Shown piece by piece: positions 1 through 5,724 of a stretch of 9,655 bases of DNA (positions are counted from its first letter, which is position 1; each line of letters starts with the position of its first letter). The stretch is from positions 1 to 9,655 of the forward strand of contig DCTG01000066.1 of NCBI GenBank assembly GCA_002329245.1, given 5' to 3'. The DNA is from Clostridiales bacterium UBA1446. GTDB taxonomy: Bacteria; Bacillota; Clostridia; Oscillospirales; Oscillospiraceae. The position numbers and the translations under genes are program-made. The notes under the pieces are model-generated. The model saw only the letters and a list, made by a program, of their open reading frames with translations, had not been told where the DNA came from and did not search any database.

Positions 1-216
1 GAAATTCCTGCCAGTAAAACTCCCGTTTTCCGTCCAGAGAAACGGGGCCGTCTTCAATATTCCATCCGGTTAAATCGAGTATTCCGTTTTTCACCGTCGG
101 CCTGTCGCCGTGATTGGAATGATATATTGCTCCATAAACTGAGCCGCGGCAAGGCAAAGCAGGGCGGCAATGCTTACGGCAATTCTGACAGGCCTAATGT
201 ATTTCCCGGTATGCAT
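1..216 (-). pseudogene. 5' end of a 7TM-DISM-type membrane sensor gene, frameshifted, cut by window edge
   Basis: Only the N-terminal part lies in the window. From the ATG at 216 (GGGG and AGAGG stretches just upstream) the frame encodes MHTGKYIRPVRIAV and then a hydrophobic stretch ending LCLAAAQF, a convincing signal peptide or first membrane helix. This frame stops at the TGA at 93-91. From about position 150 down to 1 another minus frame is open and reads HGDRPTVKNGILDLTGW, then DGPVSLDGKREFYW. That resembles the conserved start of the periplasmic sensing domain found in 7TM-DISM histidine kinases and diguanylate cyclases (family knowledge, pattern recall only). The second frame has a stop just upstream and only a TTG as candidate start, so the two parts probably belong to one gene split by a missing base (or two extra) around 110-160. 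The output domain lies outside the window. Family assignment is moderate. Confidence 0.5.
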
Positions 217-297
217 CCTCTAACCCCACAATCCGCACTTTTTCTGCTTGTTTTGCGGAAACACTCCAAATGCTAAGCTTCCCAACCGCTTGATGTA

Positions 298-326
298 ATC
301 ATATAAGGATAAGAAAAAAGTGTCAA
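298..326 (-). promoter_or_regulatory. Sigma-A promoter of the 7TM-DISM-type gene
   Basis: On the minus strand a perfect -35 TTGACA (326-321) is separated by 17 bp from TATGAT (303-298). The ATG at 216 is about 75 nt downstream of the predicted transcription start. It lies just past the antiporter terminator, so the sensor gene is a separate transcription unit. Confidence 0.7.
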
Positions 327-359
327 TTATTGTTCTTTATTACCGTTATTTGAAAAGAA

Positions 360-396
360 AGAGAGGTGCTATCCCTGGTGAAGATAGCACCTCTCT
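360..396 (-). terminator. Intrinsic terminator downstream of the antiporter gene
   Basis: A perfect 14-bp stem, AGAGAGGTGCTATC (360-373) with GATAGCACCTCTCT (383-396), closes a 9-nt loop. Read on the minus strand it is followed by TTTCTTTTC, so it terminates minus-strand transcripts coming from the antiporter. The plus-strand side is A-rich and lacks a T run. The 173 bp between it and the antiporter stop codon hold no gene that I can support. Confidence 0.8.
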
Positions 397-569
397 AAAC
401 GAACAAACAAGTATTCTCCTGTCCGATTGCGTTCCGCATCGGTTTGGAGTATGGTTCAACAAGTTTTCCAAATAAACCGCACCTTTGCCCCCGCTCTTGT
501 TATCTAACGTTATCGAAGCGGCAACCTTTGTCCGGCAGGCAGCTTCGCGATCTCAAATGAGAAGGCAGC

Positions 570-1583
570 CTATACGGTTTGCGCGGCGTTTCCGGCAAGG
601 TACAGAAAATAAAGCGCGATTAAGAAAATGCCCTCTTTCCTTGTGATTTCGCGCTTTTTTTCATTGTAAACAAAATAGGCAAAAATCGATAGAATGACGG
701 CCAATACGGGGAATTGGACCAGGAAGAAACTCTGCGGGAGCATCATCCCGCCGGAGGAAACGGATACGGAAGCGCCGAGCACGAGCAGGATATTAAGGAC
801 ATTCGCCCCCATGACATTGCCGATGGCCAGCCCTCCGTGTCCCTTTTTCGCAGAAACGATCGTCGTACTGATTTCCGGAACGCTGGTTCCGAAGGCCACA
901 ATGGTGGAGGCGATCACGGAATTCGGTATGCCTGCCCGTATCGCCATAACTTCGGCGGAAGCTACCAAAGCGGAAGCGCCTAAGGCAACGGCCGCGGCCG
1001 ATATGGCGATCCTGACTACAATCAGAAACCCGGATTTCCAATCGCCTTTCTGCTCTGCAGGGGGAACGGAACCGCCCGATTCCAACGCCGATGATTCTTT
1101 GTCCCGTGTTAATATAAAGATATACAGCGGGACGGCAAGCAGGAACAGAAAGCCGACCCACTGCGGAAGAATTGCGGTTTCCGATAGGATGTTCAGGAAG
1201 TAAGCGGGCAGAAGCAGGGCAAGAACGGCAAGAATCAGAATGCTCATTTTTTTAGAGCTTTCTTTCCGGACGGGAATTGCCCCGAACAAAGCGCCAAGGC
1301 CCAACACAAGGCTTGTGTTCGTAATGATGGATCCCACCGCGTTTCCGAGGGCGAATCCTTCTCCGTTCTGCAGCGTCGCTATGACAGAGGAAGAAAGTTC
1401 GGGCAGCGTCGTGCCGAGGGAAATTACGGTTGCGCCGATAACAACTTGTGAAAGGCCCCAAAGCACAGCCAACTTAACGGCGTTGCCTACCAAAATGTCG
1501 GTCGCCTTAGACAGCAAGGCAAGGGAAGCAAGAAAAACTAAGACTACCAATAGCAAGTTTGTCTGTTGTAAAAATAAAAACAT
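570..1583 (-). CDS. Sodium/calcium exchanger-family membrane antiporter (CaCA superfamily)
   Basis: Predicted inner-membrane cation antiporter that exports Ca2+ (or a related cation) in exchange for Na+ or H+. The 337-aa protein has the inverted two-fold repeat of the CaCA superfamily. The alpha-1 repeat has GTTLPEL (57-63) followed by GNAVGSIITN (80-89); the alpha-2 repeat has GTSVPEI (232-238) followed by GNVMGANVLN (255-264). The two Glu residues in these motifs are the expected ion ligands. About ten hydrophobic segments are visible, with a hydrophilic loop near 158-183 between the halves. Length is normal for bacterial YrbG-type members. An in-frame ATG at 1628 would add 15 charged residues (MLLTLEERKRRRDNG), but it lacks a ribosome binding site. 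The ATG at 1583 has AAGGG about 9 nt upstream and begins directly before the first helix, so I prefer it. It was divergent to the ClC gene before the insertion. Exact ion specificity cannot be read from sequence. Confidence 0.88.
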   Translation of the reverse strand: MFLFLQQTNLLLVVLVFLASLALLSKATDILVGNAVKLAVLWGLSQVVIGATVISLGTTLPELSSSVIATLQNGEGFALGNAVGSIITNTSLVLGLGALFGAIPVRKESSKKMSILILAVLALLLPAYFLNILSETAILPQWVGFLFLLAVPLYIFILTRDKESSALESGGSVPPAEQKGDWKSGFLIVVRIAISAAAVALGASALVASAEVMAIRAGIPNSVIASTIVAFGTSVPEISTTIVSAKKGHGGLAIGNVMGANVLNILLVLGASVSVSSGGMMLPQSFFLVQFPVLAVILSIFAYFVYNEKKREITRKEGIFLIALYFLYLAGNAAQTV

Positions 1584-1654
1584 CCCGTTATCCCTTCGTC
1601 GTTTCCGTTCTTCCAAGGTTAGCAACATGGAGAGCTAGCGGATGGATCGTGCTT

Positions 1655-1683
1655 ATTATATCGGAATACTATTCGGGAAGCAA
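1655..1683 (-). promoter_or_regulatory. Promoter of the antiporter gene
   Basis: Minus strand TTGCTT (1683-1678), 17-bp spacer, TATAAT (1660-1655). The predicted start lies about 65 nt before the ATG at 1583. The -10 hexamer is exactly the first six bases of the 259-bp direct repeat, so the whole core promoter is inside the repeat and exists a second time at 3874-3902. Confidence 0.6.
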
Positions 1684-1755
1684 CCGCTTTGGCTAACGCA
1701 TGAGATTTGACGGCGGAAGGAAATTGTATGCCTGAGCAGTTTTTAATGAAAACCC

Positions 1756-1784
1756 TTGACGAATCAGGAGAATGTTTCTATCCT
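1756..1784 (+). promoter_or_regulatory. Redundant copy of the candidate ClC promoter, now pointing into the IS
   Basis: TTGACG (1756-1761), 17-bp spacer, TATCCT (1779-1784). It is the duplicate of 3975-4003. In this position its transcript would run into the left end of the insertion sequence and meet the terminator hairpin at 1949-1974. Confidence 0.4.
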
Positions 1785-1870
1785 AAATAAGCGGTTAATT
1801 GCCGGATTCGATGTATTCCGTTTTTCGGAGCCAATGAAGCGCGCAACAGCCCGCTTCTTAGATACATAAG

Positions 1871-1900
1871 AACCCGCAAGGCGTTTCGCCCTGCGGGTTT
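1871..1900. terminator. GC-rich hairpin in the left direct repeat
   Basis: AACCCGCAAGGCG (1871-1883) pairs with CGCCCTGCGGGTT (1887-1899) around a TTT loop, 12 of 13 pairs with one A-C mismatch. The flanking T tracts are weak on both strands (TTTGG on plus, TTCTTATG on minus), so termination efficiency is doubtful. An identical hairpin lies at 4090-4119 in the presumed ClC leader. Confidence 0.45.
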
Positions 1901-1914
1901 GGCGATTTATTCGG

Positions 1915-1928
1915 GTCTTTGACAGTTG
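1915..1928. repeat. Left terminal inverted repeat of the IS
   Basis: GTCTTTGACAGTTG. It is the exact reverse complement of 3857-3870. Homology ends on both sides: G1914 outside and C1929 inside have no counterpart in the other terminus. Confidence 0.85.
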
Positions 1929-1948
1929 CATAATGTAAAAATCGCTGG

Positions 1949-1974
1949 AAGCCTTGATACAGGCTTATTTTTTT
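1949..1974 (+). terminator. Inward-facing terminator near the left end of the IS
   Basis: AAGCCT (1949-1954) and AGGCTT (1961-1966) form a 6-bp stem with a 6-nt loop, followed by A and seven T (1968-1974). A 10-bp inverted repeat, ATAATGTAAA (1930-1939) with TTTACATTAT (1982-1991), encloses it and could lengthen the structure. It lies upstream of the transposase promoter, so it would stop transcripts entering from outside without affecting the element's own promoter. Confidence 0.65.
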
Positions 1975-1995
1975 GTCAAAATTTACATTATATTA

Positions 1996-2024
1996 TTGCG
2001 TGATACAGCGTGATATGTTATAAT
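1996..2024 (+). promoter_or_regulatory. Transposase promoter
   Basis: TTGCGT (1996-2001), 17-bp spacer, TATAAT (2019-2024). It is followed by a strong ribosome binding site (AGGAGGG, about 2036-2042) 8 nt before the ATG at 2050. Predicted leader is only about 20 nt. Confidence 0.65.
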
Positions 2025-2049
2025 ATAAGGAGTTAGGAGGGTTTCTATT

Positions 2050-3777
2050 ATGCGTTTGAAAGTATCACGTTCAAAAAATTCAGCCTCTCTTTATGTTACT
2101 AAAACTGTTTATGTAGATAAAAAGGAACGTACCATCACCGTCGAAAAGCTTGGGACGGAAAAAGAACTTCGCGAAAAGCTTAACGGGCAAGATCCGTATG
2201 TGTGGGCTAAAAATTATATTGAAGAACTAAATAAAAAAGAAAAGGAAGAAAACAGACAGGTCATCATCAAGTTTAGACAATCTAAACTCATCAACAAAGG
2301 AGAGCAGCAATCCTATAATGGCGGATATCTCTTTCTCCAGCAGTTGTATCACAATTTAAAGCTACATAAGATTTGCAGTGAAATTTCTGACAGGCATAAG
2401 TTTGCCTTCAATCTTGATTCTATTCTTTCGAGACTGATTTACGGAAGAATTCTCTTTCCTTCTTCGAAACTGAACACCTATCAGCTATCCAAAACGCTTA
2501 TAGAACAACCCAATTTTGAAATACAACACATTTACCGCGCCCTTGAGGTAATTGCCAGGGAATCGGATTTTATACAAGCAGAGCTTTACAAAAACAGTCT
2601 CGCTGTTTCAAAGCGCAACGACAAGATTCTTTACTACGACTGTACCAACTATTATTTCGAAATTGAACATGAGGAAGGGGATAAGCAGTATGGGCCTTCT
2701 AAAGAAAACAGGCCTAATCCGATTGTGGAAATGGGGCTGTTTATGGATGGGGATGGAATCCCACTCGCCTTTAGTATCTACAGCGGCAACACCAATGAGC
2801 AACTAACATTGCAACCACTGGAGCAAAAAATACTTGATGACTTCTCACTGGCTAAATTTGTCATATGTACTGATGCAGGATTATCTTCTACAGCCAACCG
2901 CAAATTTAACAACAAGGGTGAACGTGCATTTATAACCACTCAGTCCATTAAAAAGCTGAAAAAACATCTAAAAACTTGGGCTCTGGCAACGGATGGCTGG
3001 TCTCTGGATGGCGTACAAGGAAAGTTTGATATTACCAAAATAGAGGAAACTGAAGAATTGAAAGAAAAGTACAAGGACTGTACTTTCTACAAAGAACGCT
3101 GGATAAAAGAAGATGGCCTGGAGCAAAAGCTGATTGTTACTTATTCTTTAAAGTATAAAGAGTATCAGAGATATATCCGCAGCAGACAAATAGAACGTGC
3201 TTCAAAGCTGATTGAATCAAGGCCTTCCTCACTAAAAAAGCATCATCAGAATGATTTTAAACGTTTTATTACCAAGACAAATGTTACGGATGACGGCGAA
3301 ATTGCAGAAAAGGAAGTTTACAGTATTAGTCAGGATATCATTTCTAATGAAGAAGCTTATGATGGATTTTACGCAGTCTGCACTAATCTTGAAGATGATG
3401 CTCCTTCCATCACAAAGATAAACCACAATCGCTGGAAAATAGAAGAATGCTTTCGACTGTTGAAAACGGATTTTAGAGCAAGGCCTGTATATCTTAGCAG
3501 AGATGATAGAATCAAAGCTCACTTTACCACCTGCTTTTTAGCACTGACTCTCTACAGATATTTAGAAAAAAAATTAAAAGAAGAATTCACAAGCAGTGAA
3601 ATTATTAGTCAACTCCGGGGCATGAACTTTTATTCCGCTCCTGGCGAAGGATATATTCCTACTTACACCAGAACAGATTTTACTGATGCACTTCATGAAG
3701 CATTTAGTTTCCGCACGGATTATCAGATAGTAACTACAAAACAGATGAAAAAAATTTTAAAGGATACAAAAAAATAA
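2050..3777 (+). CDS. IS1634-family DDE transposase
   Basis: Catalyses cut and strand transfer of the surrounding insertion sequence. The 575-aa protein has the RNase H-like DDE layout of IS4/IS1634-type transposases. The first Asp is in KILYYDCTNYYFE (D197), the second in FVICTDAGLSS (D275), and the Glu in the helical motif NRWKIEECFRLLK (E465 or E466). The last two are separated by a long beta-strand insertion, and YDGFYAVCTN (437-446) precedes the Glu motif, as in the family. The lysine-rich N-terminal part (1-85) is probably DNA-binding. The frame is open throughout with no internal stop, starts at an ATG with a strong ribosome binding site, and is of about the expected family length, so the enzyme is probably active. 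No other gene is inside the element. Family assignment rests on motif recognition and on the long target duplication. Confidence 0.92.
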   Translation: MRLKVSRSKNSASLYVTKTVYVDKKERTITVEKLGTEKELREKLNGQDPYVWAKNYIEELNKKEKEENRQVIIKFRQSKLINKGEQQSYNGGYLFLQQLYHNLKLHKICSEISDRHKFAFNLDSILSRLIYGRILFPSSKLNTYQLSKTLIEQPNFEIQHIYRALEVIARESDFIQAELYKNSLAVSKRNDKILYYDCTNYYFEIEHEEGDKQYGPSKENRPNPIVEMGLFMDGDGIPLAFSIYSGNTNEQLTLQPLEQKILDDFSLAKFVICTDAGLSSTANRKFNNKGERAFITTQSIKKLKKHLKTWALATDGWSLDGVQGKFDITKIEETEELKEKYKDCTFYKERWIKEDGLEQKLIVTYSLKYKEYQRYIRSRQIERASKLIESRPSSLKKHHQNDFKRFITKTNVTDDGEIAEKEVYSISQDIISNEEAYDGFYAVCTNLEDDAPSITKINHNRWKIEECFRLLKTDFRARPVYLSRDDRIKAHFTTCFLALTLYRYLEKKLKEEFTSSEIISQLRGMNFYSAPGEGYIPTYTRTDFTDALHEAFSFRTDYQIVTTKQMKKILKDTKK

Positions 3778-3808
3778 AAAAAGTACGCATTTTTTTACAC
3801 CACAAAAG

Positions 3809-3850
3809 AAGTCTGGTTGCCCCGTTTATAAGGGTTCCCAGACTTTTTCT
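3809..3850 (+). terminator. Transposase terminator near the right end of the IS
   Basis: AAGTCTGG (3809-3816) pairs with CCAGACTT (3838-3845), with an inner CCC/GGG pairing around the TTTATAA region, followed by TTTTTCTTTCT. It lies 31 bp after the transposase stop. On the minus strand the stem is followed by CTTTTG after its last T, so weak activity against transcripts entering from the right is also possible. Confidence 0.75.
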
Positions 3851-3856
3851 TTCTAA

Positions 3857-3870
3857 CAACTGTCAAAGAC
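3857..3870. repeat. Right terminal inverted repeat of the IS
   Basis: CAACTGTCAAAGAC is the exact reverse complement of 1915-1928. Three bases (AGG, 3871-3873) lie between it and the right direct repeat, against one base on the left. Confidence 0.85.
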
Positions 3871-3873
3871 AGG

Positions 3874-3902
3874 ATTATATCGGAATACTATTCGGGAAGC
3901 AA
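3874..3902 (-). promoter_or_regulatory. Orphan copy of the antiporter promoter, pointing into the IS
   Basis: TTGCTT (3902-3897), 17-bp spacer, TATAAT (3879-3874) on the minus strand, identical to 1655-1683. Its -10 box touches the right boundary of the element. A start about 7 nt further would produce RNA antisense to the 3' end of the transposase gene unless the 3809-3845 hairpin stops it. Confidence 0.5.
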
Positions 3903-3974
3903 CCGCTTTGGCTAACGCATGAGATTTGACGGCGGAAGGAAATTGTATGCCTGAGCAGTTTTTAATGAAAACCC

Positions 3975-4003
3975 TTGACGAATCAGGAGAATGTTTCTAT
4001 CCT
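3975..4003 (+). promoter_or_regulatory. Candidate promoter of the ClC gene
   Basis: TTGACG (3975-3980), 17-bp spacer, TATCCT (3998-4003). The predicted leader to the ATG at 4145 is about 135 nt. The -10 is only a moderate match, but no better plus-strand promoter is visible in the repeat. Confidence 0.45.
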
Positions 4004-4089
4004 AAATAAGCGGTTAATTGCCGGATTCGATGTATTCCGTTTTTCGGAGCCAATGAAGCGCGCAACAGCCCGCTTCTTAGATACATAAG

Positions 4090-4119
4090 AACCCGCAAGG
4101 CGTTTCGCCCTGCGGGTTT
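4090..4119 (+). promoter_or_regulatory. Hairpin in the ClC leader, possible attenuator
   Basis: AACCCGCAAGGCG and CGCCCTGCGGGTT form a 13-position stem with one mismatch and a TTT loop, between the candidate promoter and the ClC start. The 3' arm overlaps an alternative pairing, TCGCC (4105-4109) with GGCGA (4120-4124), that cannot coexist with it. A second hairpin, GAAGCG with CGCTTC, lies just upstream (about 4055-4076). The T tract is weak, so this may be structure only. Confidence 0.35.
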
Positions 4120-4144
4120 GGCGATTTATTCGAAACGAGGGGTG

Positions 4145-5714
4145 ATGGTCGCGGTGGATGGAGAGAACAATTACCGTGCGATTATTGAGAACAGATACAG
4201 CTTTCTGCCGATTCTGTTGAAGAGCATTCTGATTGGCGTTTTAGTCGGCGGTGTGGTTACGGCTTATCGTTTTTGCTATTCCAATGCCGAGCATTTATCG
4301 TTTGCACTCTATGCGCTTCTGAGACAAAATATGGGATGGCTTCCGATTGTGCTTGCAGGTCTTGCGCTTGCCGGATTGGGCGTTGGGTTTCTGATTTCCC
4401 GGTATAACCTGATTAGCGGAAGCGGTATCCCTCAGGTAAAGGGCGTCATTATGGGGTATTTCTCGGGCGGTTGGCTTGGCACGCTGCTGGCCAAATTTAT
4501 CGGAGGACTCATCTGCATTCTCGGCGGCCTTTCTTCTAGGACGCGAAGGACCGTCCATACAGTTGGGAGCCTGCGTCGCGCAGGGCGTCGGAGATCGTCT
4601 GTCTTCCACGGTAACGGAGCGGAAAATTTTGATTGCGAGCGGAGCAAGCGCCGGACTGGCCGCCGCGTTTAATGCGCCTTTGGCGGGAGCATTATTTGCT
4701 TTGGAAGAAATCTTCAAATATTTTTCGCCTGTCATTTTGCTCTCGACCATTCTGTCGGCCATTGTCGCCGACTTTGTATCGAGAATCATTTTGGGCGTGG
4801 GGACGCTGTTCCAATTTGAATTGGTTGGGACCATTCCCTTGAAGGATTACTGGCTGCTTGCCGTATTAGGGGGTATCCTTGGAGTATGCGGCACGCTGTA
4901 TAATCTTGTGTTGCTGAAAACGCAGGCGCTATACAAAAAGGCGCATTGGCTGAAGGAAAAAGTTAGGCCGGTCGTGCCGTTTTGCTTAGCCGGGGTTCTT
5001 GGGATGTTTCTGCCGGTCGTGTTGGGAGGAGGGCATTCGCTCTTAGACAGTATAACGCTCTCCGCCGGCATTGCCTATCTTTTGATGCTTCTGATCGCAA
5101 AGTTCGCTTTTTCCATGATCAGCTTCGGTTCCGGAGCGCCGGGCGGGATTTTCTTTCCGCTTTTGGTTATGGGCGCGACCATCGGCGCGATTTTCGGCGG
5201 CGTTGCGGTCCGCGCAGGGGGAGTCGAAGAGGCGCTGTTTTATAATTTTATCATACTCGCCATGGGCGGCTTTTTTTCGGCAATTGTAAAAGCACCCATC
5301 ACAGGCATAATTCTGATCGTGGAAATGACCGGTTCCATGACACATCTGCTCTCACTTTCCATCGTCTCAATTACTGCCTATGTAACTTCAAATCTTCTGA
5401 AAAGCGAGCCGATTTATGATTCTCTGCTGGGAAACAGGATTGCGGAGCAGCGGGCAAAGGCCGGCGATTCCGACCGCGGCAAAAAGGTCACGGTGGAACT
5501 TGTTGTCCATTTCGGGTCCCCGGCGGAAGGTAAACTGGTGAGGGAACTTGATCTTCCGAAAAACTGCCTTCTGATTGCGGTGCGGCGGGCCGGCGAGGAG
5601 CTGATACCGAATGGAAGTACGAGAATCCTTGCCGGCGATTATTTGGTTTTTCTGACCGATTTGGACGCGGAAGCAAAGACGAGAGAGCGCCTCGCGGCCA
5701 TATCCTCTTCCTGA
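4145..5714 (+). pseudogene. ClC-family H+/Cl- exchange transporter with TrkA-C tail, frameshifted
   Basis: Membrane chloride/proton antiporter of the ClC family, split by one extra base. Frame 1 (ATG 4145, stop ending 4672, 175 aa) carries the first helices and the GSGIPQVKG motif, then runs out of register after ICILGGLS. The continuation, 4536-5714 in the next frame, resumes with LGREGPSIQLG, then LALEEIFKYFSP-type helix, GSGAPGGIFFPLL and PITGIILIVEMTG. It ends in a soluble TrkA-C-like domain (about the last 75 residues). Removing one T in TCTT (4532-4535) restores GGLSLGREGP and a 522-aa protein of normal length. The gating Glu (GREGP) and the proton Glu (second E of ALEEIF) are present, suggesting an exchanger rather than a channel. 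The start is uncertain: GAGGGG sits only 2-3 nt before ATG 4145 and fits GTG 4154 better. A sequencing error is possible; otherwise the gene is inactive or recoded. Confidence 0.82.
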
Positions 5715-5724
5715 CGTCGATTTC

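Larger units (their letters stand above)
1655..1913. repeat. Left copy of the 259-bp direct repeat (long target-site duplication)
   Basis: This stretch recurs at 3874-4132 with a constant offset of 2219. I see no mismatch or gap between the copies. The match stops sharply: T1654 against G3873 on the left, G1914 against A4133 on the right. It directly abuts the insertion sequence. It holds the antiporter promoter, a candidate ClC promoter (1756-1784), an 8-bp inverted repeat (AACCGCTT 1682-1689 with AAGCGGTT 1789-1796) and a GC-rich hairpin (1871-1900). It represents most of the ancestral antiporter/ClC intergenic region. Confidence 0.92.
1914..3873 (+). mobile_element. IS1634-like insertion sequence, complete
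   Basis: Bounded by the two ends of the 259-bp direct repeat, the element is about 1960 bp. It carries 14-bp perfect terminal inverted repeats, one transposase gene with its own promoter, and an intrinsic terminator near each end. Its AT-rich composition contrasts with the GC-richer neighbours, consistent with recent arrival. The inverted repeats sit 1 bp inside the left boundary and 3 bp inside the right boundary, so the exact element ends are uncertain by a few bases. IS1634 (Mycoplasma mycoides) and IS1549 (Mycobacterium smegmatis) are known for unusually long, variable target duplications, which fits the flanks seen here. Apparently identical flanks and an open transposase frame suggest an intact, recent insertion. 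Confidence 0.88.
3874..4132. repeat. Right copy of the 259-bp direct repeat (long target-site duplication)
   Basis: Duplicate of 1655-1913, apparently identical base for base. It ends 12 bp before the ClC ATG at 4145. This copy contains the functional candidate ClC promoter and most of the ClC leader, plus an orphan copy of the antiporter promoter facing into the IS. Confidence 0.92.

Noticed and set aside
397..569. Small gene or RNA between the antiporter stop and its terminator
   Set aside because: Only a 14-codon frame without a ribosome binding site and a loose CGAAGC/GCTTCG pairing are present; nothing supports a gene.
1584..1628. ATG at 1628 as the antiporter start
   Set aside because: No ribosome binding site precedes it, and the added residues are the translation of the leader and ribosome binding site of the ATG at 1583.
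4118..4144. TTG at 4118 as the ClC start, giving an extra MAIYSKRGV
   Set aside because: It lies in the hairpin's 3' flank, has no ribosome binding site, and the extra residues come partly from the direct repeat. A GAGGGG motif just upstream of ATG 4145 or GTG 4154 fits better.
4004..4144. Fluoride riboswitch in front of the ClC gene
   Set aside because: The conserved aptamer core is not visible, and the GSGIP motif marks the protein as a chloride-type rather than a fluoride-type ClC.
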